The notes under the pieces: model-generated
What the model was told of the DNA's origin: nothing
The model's database searches: none
The model's input: the letters and a program-made list of their open reading frames with translations, nothing else
Part shown: one piece after another, positions 9,770-18,351 of the stretch
Numbering within the stretch: the first letter of the stretch is position 1
How the letters are laid out: each line of letters begins with the position of its first letter
Program-made: the position numbers and the translations under genes
Origin: Astrocystis sublimbata
Taxonomy: Eukaryota > Ascomycota > Sordariomycetes > Xylariales > Xylariaceae
DNA: 19,163 bases
Direction of reading: 5' to 3'
Assembly: GCA_022453515.1 (NCBI GenBank)
Contig: JAJNNY010000163.1
Span: forward strand, 1-19,163

Positions 9770-10080
9770 TCATGAGATCTTAGGCCACACAGTAGCACTG
9801 ATGTAAAGATAGACGCAAGGAGAGAGTTCGCCCTGTAATGATGTCTTCGTCGTTCAGATGGCAACGAAGGTGTCCGTGATAGGTGCAAATGAGACGATAT
9901 GTGGCAAGTGAGAGAATCAAGCTATTGATAAAAATAGGATTCAACAACAGCTTCCTGAATAGCAGAGATATTGTAATAGTTAAAGGCGAGGGTGAAGATA
10001 TATTTATACTTTTCGAAGACTACGATAAGGAGTAACTGCTTACTATATTCTAGCTCTAGATAACCTTGGATCATAACTTA

Positions 10081-10480
10081 TTATTGTTTTTCCAACGAAC
10101 CAATAGGAACAGAAACAAGCATGATGTTCGTTAGTCATACTGGCCAACCTCGCTAACGCAAGGCGTCCGATTTGGACAGCCGTCGTATTCTATCAACTCG
10201 AGGCGCATACAGGTCTGGAGTTATACACTAGGGGAACTAGCCCGGAAAGATCGTTCCTAAATACACATAGCTCACATCTGCCATTATCCGTACATAGACA
10301 GACATAGAGACAGAGAATATGTTACTACGAAGCGTAGTAACCCTGCACAATATTATATCGACGTAAGCGTTTGAAGTTACGGTGGTTATGCCAGGTCTGC
10401 GCTGACTAGGCCAGATACGCTCGATCTCTGGCGTGCGTATAGTCTACCTTCCTATAGCTTCGTAATTGCTGCCACATTTT
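10081..10480. repeat. Diverged direct repeat, copy A
   Basis: This segment matches copy B (10625-11075) in collinear blocks: CAATAGGAAC...AAGCATG near 10101, CCAACCTCGCTAACGCAAG near 10143, GGGGAACTAGCCCGGA near 10231 and TGCGTATAGTCTACC near 10434. The offset between copies grows from about 558 to 598 bp, so insertions have accumulated. One plus frame (about 10138-10290) reads LANLANARRPIW and LELYTRGTSPERSFL, partly echoed in copy B, so an old duplicated coding region is possible. No family is recognised. Confidence 0.55.
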
Positions 10481-10624
10481 AGTTCGCCTTAGACGCATCT
10501 TCGAGCCGATGTAGTGGATTTACTTAATAGAACTCCTAAATCTCCTTGATGACACTTGTCCTACGAAGCTGATCCGGCTATACATTTGACGGGAAACTAG
10601 CCAACTAAGGCGTCCCCTTCAAAG

Positions 10625-11075
10625 TAGAGCTAGTGTCCCTTCTTCGACGAACTATCAGCAATAGGAATAAGCATGCAAGAGGCTCAACAGCTATGCTTGC
10701 CAATCTTGCCAATGCAAGCTGTCGAACTTAGATAGGTCGTGCAGTCTTCCAGGAAATCAATTAACCTAAGTCAGCATACCCCAGACTCTAGGCGTCATGC
10801 CAGTCTGAGACTCTACATCAGCGGAACCGGCCCGGATATGTCACTTCTGAGTCCAGATAGCCTACATATGCATCATGCGTAGACGGACTTGTAGGCGCAA
10901 GCGATGCTCATTTGAAGCGTAGGAACACTCTACGAGGTAATATAGGCACCGGAGTTGGATACTACGGTGACCCTTTGATCGACTCATTGCTAGGTCTCTG
11001 CGGTGAGGCCATATACACTAGTCTAGGAGTTTGCGTATAGCCTACTATCCATTGCTTACACCAGTGGTTTACAAG
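10625..11075. repeat. Diverged direct repeat, copy B
   Basis: Partner of copy A. Matching blocks here are CAATAGGAATAAGCATG near 10659, CCAATCTTGCCAATGCAAG near 10702, GCGGAACCGGCCCGGA near 10821 and TGCGTATAGCCTACT near 11032. Its plus frames give LANLANA and YISGTGPDMSLLSPDS, resembling the LANLANA and GTSPERSFL of copy A. The copies have diverged well beyond what alignment by eye can quantify, with changes of all types, unlike the RIP pattern in the retroelements. Confidence 0.55.
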
Positions 11076-11271
11076 GTTCCATTTCTAGACAACCCCGATT
11101 TCTTGCCCATGGTCATTCCTAAGAACTATGAACCGATTGGAGGCATGGTCACCTTGCTAGGCCCTTTTTGATAAGGCCATACCACATCAACTAAGAACTT
11201 TTTCGGTACTATATATGCGAAACTTGGATTCCTGCAAGATGAATTAACTAGCATAAGTCTACGTACGTAGT
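11046..11271 (+). pseudogene. Relic coding frame at the end of repeat B
   Basis: The plus frame reads AYYPLLTPVVYKVPFLDN, then PDFLPMVIPKNYEPIGGM and VTLLGPF, two adjacent stops (TGA TAA), then GHTTSTKNFFGTIYAKLGF to a TAG. Both stops are one transition from sense codons (TGG or CGA, and CAA). The Pro- and Gly-punctuated hydrophobic pattern looks like real protein, but I cannot name a family. It starts inside repeat B and may be the continuation of whatever gene was duplicated. No start codon or intron structure is evident. Confidence 0.35.
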
Positions 11272-11297
11272 ATAGAGTGTTAGATGGTGAGGTTGAT

Positions 11298-11693
11298 TAT
11301 TCGGTAGAACAGTGAATCAACTATGTTATTTTCATCAACTTATGCAAACTCCTAGGTCAGTTCACAGATTGAGATATCACTGGCACCTCGCGCAATTTCT
11401 TGGTAGGGACACGAACTAGCTTGGGTGTTCTTGTCTGCATCCCGCGTTCATCTTGCCAGCCGTCGAAACGGACACCCCAGGTAGATTGACGACACTCGTT
11501 AAATACAATCAGATGATAGGCTATCTGCAACTCACTAACCTAGTGTATATGGCCGCACTAACAAAGACCCGCAAGGTCAACTCTTGCGCCGGCATGATGT
11601 TATACAAGCCAGTGCTTACAAGCTGAGCATACGCGATGGCCGTAGACCTGTCACTGGGTTCGCAGAAATCCATATTCTTGAGAGACTAATCGC
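11298..11693 (+). pseudogene. Possible relic coding frame, ~130 codons
   Basis: A plus frame is open for about 130 codons with stops at about 11415 (TAG) and 11625 (TGA). Readable parts include HWHLAQFLGRD, AFILPAVETDTPGRLTTL, IGYLQLTNLVYMAAL and AYAMAVDLSLGS. The middle is hydrophobic and could be membrane-spanning. It is followed in another frame by a 72-residue open stretch (11730-11948) with hydrophobic segments (WWFFFILGMACI, VLGNLVLLVAMYY), which may be the next part after a frameshift or intron. The minus strand is also open for about 60 codons here, so strand and reality are uncertain. No family recognised. Confidence 0.3.
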
Positions 11694-11998
11694 GGCTTTA
11701 CTTGCCTACATTGTGTCTAGCTGCTAGTTTTGGTTACTAGATACGACAAATTATGGTGGTTTTTTTTCATCCTAGGGATGGCCTGCATACGCATGAATGT
11801 AGAAATGGCTGGCATATCATGTTGTACATCCTTGAGCTTGATCTTTCTACCCGAGGCCCTTGATTCTACTTCGGTTCTGGGAAACCTTGTGCTATTAGTT
11901 GCGATGTATTACGATGCTAAGGTGATCTCGGCATACAAATGGTGTTAATGTTACGAAGGAACATATGTCAGAATTGATGGGTTAATTTGGATGGATTG

Positions 11999-12056
11999 GC
12001 GCGGGCTAAATGTACTAGGAGGTGAGCAGGGTCTGCTCAACCCCTGAGAACCCGCG
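11999..12056. other. Nested inverted repeat (possible cruciform or RNA hairpin)
   Basis: An inner stem TGAGCAG (12023-12029) / CTGCTCA (12033-12039) with a 3-nt loop sits inside an outer stem CGCGGG (12000-12005) / CCCGCG (12051-12056). No gene or terminator context explains it; eukaryotic genes do not use such hairpins as terminators. Confidence 0.5.
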
Positions 12057-12299
12057 ACATTATTTATCGAGGCACCTCTCATAAAGAGAGCAAGACGCGC
12101 TCTTACGTCACAACACAATACACACACTTCTGAACCCTTATTTGATTAGCTCGCTTATTTTAACAACATATACATCAGCTAGTCTAGCCCGTTCAGGCCT
12201 ACAGATAAACTCATAGGTATGATGCTAGCCTTAGTCCTATAACAGATAGAATCATCTAAAAATGAGGGATCCCAAGGCCGTTCACTCAACTAACCAATC

Positions 12300-12664
12300 A
12301 AGAGAAGCGTGCTCAAATTTCCTTTCAGCCCCACCAAGAAATGGCCTTGCACCCAAGTTTCCCTTCGTGAGGAGTTGTCTAAATCTCAAATATCCTTTCT
12401 CCAGCTGAAATTTCCTTTTGCCAAGAGGCTGGCTAAAGTAGGCACCCCCCCAAGCTTTTCACTTTTGTGCGTTGACCCCTATACCTTCCACTTGCCTCGC
12501 CAATCGCTTTCCGGACCTGAATAAGTGTCCTATTAGTGGGTCTTACATTTCGGTCATGTCCACCTGACCTAACCCTTGCTCTCCGCATTATTCGAATGGG
12601 CCAAACCTTACGTCCCACATTCTGCCCTTTCTCCCATCAGGCTCGACATTGCGATGCGAAATTA
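12300..12664 (+). promoter_or_regulatory. Pyrimidine-rich upstream region of the 95-residue gene
   Basis: The plus strand is rich in CT runs (TTTCCTTTCAGCCCC, AGTTTCCCTTCG, TTTCCTTTTGCC, GCCCTTTCTCCC) for about 350 bp before the ATG at 12665. Such tracts are common near transcription starts of filamentous fungi. A longer frame from 12536 is continuous with the exon, so an upstream start cannot be excluded. Confidence 0.45.
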
Positions 12665-13128
12665 ATGCCCAAACCATCTACAAAGACTGCCTCATCAACG
12701 AACAGGACCACCTCTCAGGTACACACTCCTCTCTACAACACAAACACCCGAAATTTCTGCGCACTCTGTCATTATACGGACAGAGACGACGTTAAATACC
12801 CTAAACAACGGTGTGGATCATTGATTCTACAAATCAGCCCTTGATGGTGCGCTTATCTTTGCTGTGCAGTGGAGGGTATCTGACATAGTCCTAGTCGTTT
12901 GATCGAGAGGCCCTCACCAAAACCGACGACTTTTTCGAAGGTGCGACTATAGGTGCTATAGTTGTTGGATCAGGACAAATGATATATTGGAAGCATTGTA
13001 CCATCAAAGTTTTCAAGTCTGGAGATGAAAAGACACCTATGGAAACGATTGCGAAGTGCGATGGCCAGGCGCTTGTGAAGAGGGGTACTAGTCTTTTACT
13101 TGAAGAAGGCAAGGTGAAGGAAGTGTAA
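12665..13128 (+). CDS. Hypothetical 95-residue protein, two exons
   Basis: Proposed exons 12665-12718 and 12895-13128. Exon 1 starts MPKPSTKTASSTNRTTSQ and ends CAG|GTACAC. The 176-nt intron ends CTGACATAGTCCTAG, with a CTGAC branch site, and both junctions are phase 0. Exon 2 is open for 77 codons: TKTDDFFEGATIGAIVVGSG, a YWKHCTIKVFKSGDE stretch and a Lys-rich end to TAA (13126-13128). The protein has a Ser/Thr-rich N-terminus, one Gly-rich hydrophobic patch too short to be sure of a membrane segment, and no signal peptide. No domain is recognised. An AATAAA lies 62 nt after the stop. It converges with the gene at 13252-14217, with 123 bp between stops. Exon 2 is well supported; exon 1 is the likeliest of several options. 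Confidence 0.6.
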
Positions 13129-13189
13129 GGAGCTCTGGTTTCAATCATAAAGCTTCTTCTTGAAATTGAATACATGCCACTCTCCCAAA

Positions 13190-13195
13190 AATAAA
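13190..13195 (+). terminator. Poly(A) signal AATAAA
   Basis: A canonical AATAAA lies 62 nt downstream of the TAA at 13128, in the short gap between the convergent genes. It suits the plus-strand gene; no matching signal is obvious for the minus-strand partner. Confidence 0.5.
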
Positions 13196-13251
13196 GTTAT
13201 TTTGGCGCCCTCCCTTTCTTGATTCGATATTGTCATTAAGACACCATCCGT

Positions 13252-14217
13252 CTAATCGCGCACCTCTCTCTCCTCACGCTGGTATATAGGAGCGGATGAG
13301 AAACCAATATCTACTTCAGCGCCAAATACGGTCGAGATCATGTCTCGCCTACAAGCCCGCAGCTTGATCGACGGGTCTGGTTCGATCTTGCTGCCGCCTG
13401 GATAACAAACATATCTTACGCCATCTTTAACCTCTACCTCCACGTCGAATAATTTTTTAGCGTATGCCGCTACCTTTTCCTTCGAGATTCCTATTTCCAT
13501 TTGGCATCCAAAGTAGTCCCGAATGTGCCCTCTTTGTACGAACATTGAGATATCTGCTACCAACGTGTGAGGTAGTCGTGTGCTTGGTATTCTTCGGATC
13601 GAGTCCATAAATTCAAGAGGGAACAAAGTTTTAGACGCCTTAAGAGAAGCATCAACGTGCACGCCATCCTGACGCACTACATCACTAGATATCTGTTCTG
13701 GGGTGTACTGTTCTAGATCGGTGTAATTTGTGCTTGAGAGGTTTGCTGTCGTTATCGGGGTAGAAGGAGCTCGAGTGAGAGTCGTGCCTAGGCGGTGTTA
13801 GATGCGGCAGGAGGTTATTTGGATGGAGTGCATACAACGTCGCTTGGGACACTTCCTTGAATCGTTGCCACCATCACTTTCCATCGATTGTATGGCGTCG
13901 CTTGCTGTTACCAAAGCAAGCTGCTGTGCGAAACCATGCTGGTATTCGATAGACTGGTTGTTGAGGTCATCAAGTAAACGCGTCAATTTGGCTTTGCCAG
14001 CGAACCCATGGTTCGATCCTGTCGCCTTTGTCGCAGCGTAATAGGCACGCCAAGCTAATTCGCTCTCATCTAGGATGATTCTCTGTATTGAGTCAGTGTC
14101 AGCCTGCTTTGCTTGCTGCAAAGCTTCCTCCACCCCATATGAACCACGTGTCAATTTCTTAAAATGCTGGACCACCAATTGGACCAGCTCGTCGGGTGAC
14201 TGTGAGCCACGCTCCAT
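13252..14217 (-). CDS. Hypothetical 305-residue protein, two exons, apparently intact
   Basis: Exon 1 is 14217-13836 (ATG at 14217) and exon 2 is 13787-13252 (TAG). The 48-nt intron 13835-13788 begins GTATGC, has a CTAAC branch site at 13801-13797 and ends CCTAG; it removes the only in-frame stop and keeps frame. A donor 3 nt upstream (GTTGTA, 51 nt) would also keep frame. The first 125 residues are helical and charged (DELVQLVVQHFKKLTRG, LTRLLDDLNNQSIEYQHGF); a Ser/Thr-rich linker follows, then a C-terminal part with RRIPSTRLPHTLVADISM, SKEKVAAYAKKLFDVEVEV and VRYVCYPGGSKIEPDP. No signal peptide, membrane segment or known domain is seen, so it is probably soluble. Base composition is normal with no RIP. 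A CT-rich tract lies upstream. The function is unknown. Confidence 0.72.
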
Positions 14218-14224
14218 TAATGGT

Positions 14225-14325
14225 CACAGTGTTGCGTGTGTTGGGAAATTTGGAGAGAGGGTTGGAGAGGGAAGTTTGAAGAGGAGGGTTGGAGAGGAAA
14301 TTTGGAAAGGAGGTTTAAGCGATGG
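14225..14325 (-). promoter_or_regulatory. CT-rich promoter tract with 27-bp-period repeat
   Basis: Directly upstream of the minus-strand ATG (14217) the minus strand is strongly pyrimidine-rich. On plus, GAGGGTTGGAGAGG occurs at 14257-14270 and again at 14284-14297, with GGAAATTTGGA nearby twice (about 14244 and 14296). This supports 14217 as the start of the 305-residue gene, since fungal promoters often carry such tracts near the transcription start. Confidence 0.5.
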
Positions 14326-16015
14326 CATGCAATTTGGGTTGAATGTGTTGTCTTGATTGATCTGTTGTTCATGTAGGTCTTATGTAGTGGTCACCGCGTC
14401 TGCAGGCAGAATTGTATGGGGGTCCCTGTCATCCTTACATGGGTCCGCCATTGGATATACCGAAAAAGCTTATATTCCTTATATCTGACAATACCATGTC
14501 ACTTCTACCAAAGTCGTAATTGAAATTGGTAGAAAATACAACCAATAGGGTCAAGTGAGCATCTATTAAGTGACCTGCAAAGTTCCACGGAGACCCTGTC
14601 GTATAGGAATCCCGACTGCCCTGTATGTAGGTAGGATGATGCAACTCTTTCTATACCTCCCATGGAAGAGGGGGCGAACAAGACTGCCCCCGCTACAATG
14701 ATTACCTAAAGTCTTTGTGGTGATGGGCATGGGACCCGTAGTATGGCGCAAATTAGTCTTGCAGTAGATCCTTCGGCATGACGAGCATTAGCGACCAGCT
14801 TGGATGTCGCACGTGCCAGGCATGTTCACATTGTAGGTAGGTATTGTGGCAGCCGGCAGGCAGATGAAGTGATGCAGCAAGATGGGTTGATATAAGTAGG
14901 TGAATTACTACGCGTGGACAAGATCAATTGCCACACGTGGATGAGATGAACTAGCTGCAAGTAGATAGGCAGACCTGGGCAGATGAAATGAATACGACTC
15001 GATATAAGCTGCCTGAAAGTAGGGTGGTAGAAGTGTAAATAGCTTGGTGGATTAGCAGGGAAAGTAGGTGGACGAGTGAGCTACACTGGTTGTCGGACGA
15101 GTAGTGGGGTCAGTCTTGACTCATTTCGATCCACTTGCGCTCCAGATCTCTGGGAGATCAAAATGGCTTTAGTATCGTAAAAACTGTGTTGCTTTCTAGC
15201 TACATCGCCGGGGCGGTCAGAGTTGAGGAGTAGCTCTTAGTAGGCTTGGGCACCTGGGCCTACCCCGCGCGTTGGTGGTAGCATTGGTGGTAGCGTTAGC
15301 GTTGCGTGGAGCTACATGAGGTAGAACGCAACACACAACAACACAACAACACAACAACCTCTGGTACTGCCCTACTGTCACTGCCACTTCCACACCCTCT
15401 CAATTCCCCGATCGCGCACGCAGGCTGCCTGTTGCTTGCCTGCCTGCCACTTCACCTTCTAGCTTCGCGGTCACCTAGGTATGCTCCCAGCCCTCGTTCC
15501 TTGTCTCCTTACTTGCCACTCCTGATAGCATCTATGATCGACTTGACAGGCCATGCCTCACAACCCAGTGGCTATTGCGACTACCTGACCCGACTATCTA
15601 CCTACATCGATCGCCCGCCATGTCTTCTAGCACGCCTGTCTACGGCTAGCACCAAATGCTGGTCGCGCGAGTCTTCATGACTGACAATGCTCCTGTCGTC
15701 AGTGTTCCCTCGGTCATCTCTCGATCGTCATTCGGCCCCATCTTCCTTGGCTCTGTTTTCTGACTTGAATGGTATATTAGTGCAATAACTGTTGCCCACC
15801 CTGCACCCGACGACTGTCAAGAAGAGCACCTGTTGAATACCATTGCTTTCTAGCCCCTGTCGGCTGTTATTCGGACGTGTAGCTTACGAAAATGTTTGTC
15901 TCAGATGTTCAAAGAACCGCTCTCCGACTCAGTCTACCGTATCATTAGTTTCCCGACACCCATCGGTACTTGAGGCTGGGGATAAATGAAAACGAGCACC
16001 AAGTATGCCATATAG
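14326..16015. other. Intergenic region with microsatellite, no supported gene
   Basis: Short frames on both strands look accidental. Features seen are an (ACA)n/AAC microsatellite at about 15331-15358, a GGTGGTAGC repeat at about 15272-15297, and GGCAGATGAA(A/G)TGA repeated at about 14859 and 14979. The part next to 16015 may hold unreadable upstream exons of the kinase-like pseudogene. Confidence 0.45.
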
Positions 16016-16470
16016 GAGCTAGTCAGGCATCGAACAGACAGTGTTCTGCTAACATGGGTCGAGACGGAGCGGCAACCATGGCTGGGGACGCTATATCAGA
16101 GGGCCTATCATGAAGAGTCCTCCGAACTGCTCTTAGGCTGATCCAGCCAGCTAGATACTCTGATGGCAGACTTATAGGCGGTCGGAATTGTCTGGGGAGA
16201 CGCCAAACCACACAATGTCCTAGTAGATGCGACTCGCTATGTTTGGCTCGTTGATTTTGGAGAAGGCTATACCAAGGGCTAGTTTGATCAGCAGAATAAG
16301 GAAACGATGGAGGGCGATGCCAAGGAGTCGAGAGGATTAAAACATTCTTACGTGAGCGCATCTCGTCCGCGGGGTATGCAGCCAGCTTTGGAATGCGCTG
16401 GCCCGGTTTACCATTGACCCCGAAGAGAATGGAGGAGGCTAGGGTTTGGTTAAATAGATACGCTTCGTAA
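16016..16470 (+). pseudogene. Protein-kinase-like (phosphotransferase fold) pseudogene, C-terminal part
   Basis: The plus frame reads AVGIVWGDAKPHNVLVD and then YVWLVDFGEGYTKG, stop, FD. This is the catalytic-loop motif (hxHGDxKxxN type, here WGDAKPHN with the Asp codon at 16199-16201 and Asn at 16214-16216) and the DFG metal-binding motif (Asp codon 16253-16255) of the kinase/aminoglycoside-phosphotransferase fold. It resembles ascomycete kinase-like proteins of the IDFGGGYTEGWV type. Stops occur at 16139 (TGA), 16175 (TAG) and 16280 (TAG, where the family has Trp). One frameshift near 16320 moves the end into another frame: RIKTFLRERISSAGYAASF, then KRMEEARVWLNRY and TAA at 16468-16470. The N-lobe is not readable upstream. 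Both key Asp residues survive, but the gene cannot be translated whole. Confidence 0.8.
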
Positions 16471-16962
16471 CAAGGGCCGTTCTCGCAAGCCAAACTGATT
16501 GGCACGCTATGATTCAAAGTTCTCGTGCCAGCCTCATTCGGCTCGAGCGACCTTCAAATCGAGCCATAGTATCATCTCTTGTCTCTCAGTAGTGATGACG
16601 GTAGGCCAATGCTAAGCCTTTGCCACCCCCTTGCTTTTAAATGAATACTGGCAGACTATTTCAAGAGCATTCAACTCACAAAACTGATCATTGTGATAAG
16701 TATTGGGAAAGGCAGCCTCGACATCCCCTAACAGCCCATGGAAAGTCTGGACCCAGTAATGCATAGGGAACTGGGAAGATTAATTACAGTTTGGGGTAGC
16801 AGATATAATTGATACGCAGTTGTAGGCGTTTCCTACAGATTGGAAAACTGGGAAATCAAATGAAATATCTATATTCCTTCAAGTACACATGACGCAGACA
16901 TGTCCTAATCCTCCAATAGACCCCGTTGTTCTGTAACTGTTAACACCATTGCGGCGGAAAAC

Positions 16963-17346
16963 ATGAGGTGGGTTGGACTGTTTGTTGGAAAAGGGCCGTA
17001 CTCTTGCATATATCTGGTGTTGTGTACGATCCGTCATCTTGATTCCCATCCCAACAAGGACGATTTCAAAGTAAGGACACCTCTTCTTGAATACATTGTA
17101 CCGCACTAACAAATTTATCGTGAATAGCTCACCATGGTCTCCATGTGCGGGAATACGTGTCATATTGTTCATATGTCATGCTCTAGGACAAAGGTTCTAG
17201 ATATGAATATATTGCCCGAGGTCAAACTTACAACAGCCAGTTTCAAAGAGGATATCCAAAAAATCTTGAAATCGTTGGCGGAAGCCACCCTTGAGAGAGT
17301 CGACCTTAGGAAAACCGTCGAGATGGCTTCTTGGTCTGCCTCATAA
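16963..17346 (+). CDS. Hypothetical 108-residue protein, two exons
   Basis: Exons 16963-17070 and 17128-17346 flank a textbook fungal intron of 57 nt: donor GTAAGG at 17071, branch CTAAC at 17106-17110, acceptor GAATAG ending 17127. Both junctions are phase 0, and splicing skips the TAA just inside the intron frame. Exon 1 from Met 16963 begins MRWVGLFVGKGPYSCIYLVL, hydrophobic enough for a membrane anchor or signal-like segment. Exon 2 has CGNTCHIVHMSCS, with several Cys/His, then a helical charged tail (FKEDIQKILKSLAEATLERV). The frame is also open upstream of 16963 to a TAA at about 16908, and an acceptor-like CTAATCCTCCAATAG lies there, so an extra 5' exon is possible. No domain is recognised. 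Confidence 0.5.
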
Positions 17347-17349
17347 GCC

Positions 17350-17930
17350 GGTCCTACTATACAGAATCTTTTCTCTTAGTCTCAAAGGTGAGAAACACGG
17401 TTATGCCTTCCACCCACGCGGTATCCTTTCGACACTCCTGATATCTACAATTGATTAGTGAAGGATTTAGGGTAAATAGGGAAGCAGGGTAGTAAAATTC
17501 GCCTTACAAGATGGGAGGCACCTCATTTTTAGTCGTTCATTTCCTCCTGTCAGTCACGTTGATTTAGCTATTATTAATTAACCTCGTTCTATTCTATGAA
17601 GCTAGTCCCTGTTGTTTAATAACTCTACTAGCTAACATCCCTGGGATACGTAAGCCAACTGCTCGCAGGTTGCCCCAGAGACCCTTGTACGCGTGACCCC
17701 GTGGATAGCTCCAACCGCGTTTTTCTACACCACTTCTTTCCTCACGATGTTTTTACTAATAATCGCCTCGTCATTTTCTGCTCTTAACCTCACTTCTACT
17801 TCTTCATATCCCCAGCAGTACATATCTCGGCCTCACGTATAGAAAGAGCGATGCAGCATAAGTGACGGAGACCTCGTTGGCGTCTTTACCGAGGGAATCC
17901 CGATGCTGCATTGATTGACTGAACTATGGA
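17350..17930. other. Intergenic, no supported gene
   Basis: No convincing frame on either strand. The plus strand from about 17700 to 17830 is pyrimidine-rich, with many TTCT/CTTC runs. I see nothing else. Confidence 0.4.
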
Positions 17931-17933
17931 CCT

Positions 17934-18137
17934 TCAGATACCTTGCCTCCCTAGGGTCGGCTGATTGAGTCTTTGAAGCCTAAAGGCCATGAGAAACGCA
18001 GGTGTCTTGATCTCGACGAGATCTGCAGCGCTACCGACGATGGCTAAAACTACTAAGGAATCCGGGCCCTGTTCTTGGTGTGGCATTTCGTATTTCGGTG
18101 CTGCCAAGTCCAAATCGAGTAGCTGCGCCTGTAGCAT
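17934..18137 (-). CDS. Possible small hypothetical protein, 67 residues
   Basis: An uninterrupted minus frame from ATG at 18137 reads MLQAQLLDLDLAAPKYEMPH, then DSLVVLAIVGSAADLVEIK and a basic end. The frame stays open upstream to a TAG near 18178 that is preceded by CCAACC, so it could be an exon with a CCTAG acceptor. The middle is hydrophobic. A plus frame of similar length overlaps it, and neither has family support. Treat it as a weak candidate. Confidence 0.22.
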   Translation of the reverse strand: MLQAQLLDLDLAAPKYEMPHQEQGPDSLVVLAIVGSAADLVEIKTPAFLMAFRLQRLNQPTLGRQGI

Positions 18138-18351
18138 ATCTGAGTCGCGTTCTACCCCGCATGGCCCTGCATGACGCTAGGTTGGGTACTAAGGTGAAGG
18201 TGCGGGGCAGGCAGTGTCGGAATAGCCAGTATGAAATTACAAACTAACTACCAGCATCCGGGCTAATACGAGTCTGGGAAACAGCAAGGTAAATGGAGCT
18301 TATAATTATATAAACAATTTAATTGAACTAAAATCATTTTATTAATGGGTG

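Noticed and set aside
11949..11962. TGTTACGAAGGAAC, resembling the Gypsy LTR end TGTTACGAAC
   Set aside because: Only the first nine bases match and nothing downstream resembles either LTR, so a solo LTR is not supported.
12891..13175. Minus frame of 94 codons
   Set aside because: Antisense shadow of the plus-strand exon 12895-13128, which has a splice acceptor, stop and poly(A) signal in order.
13802..14356. Plus frames at 13802-14041 and 14075-14356
   Set aside because: Antisense to exon 1 of the 305-residue minus-strand gene and its CT-rich promoter tract.
14435..14751. Overlapping minus frames of 61-69 codons
   Set aside because: Short, no motif, no intron or promoter evidence.
15306..15680. 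Plus frame of 124 codons, Leu/Pro/Ser-rich
   Set aside because: It starts in an AAC microsatellite and runs through pyrimidine-rich DNA, which yields Leu/Ser/Pro codons by composition; no domain or signal-peptide pattern at the start.
16023..16517. Minus frame of 164 codons, the longest open frame of the window
   Set aside because: It is antisense to the kinase-like pseudogene, whose catalytic-loop and DFG motifs on plus are unmistakable.
16879..17172. Minus frame of 97 codons
   Set aside because: Opposite to the plus-strand spliced model with its well-formed intron at 17071-17127; no motif of its own.
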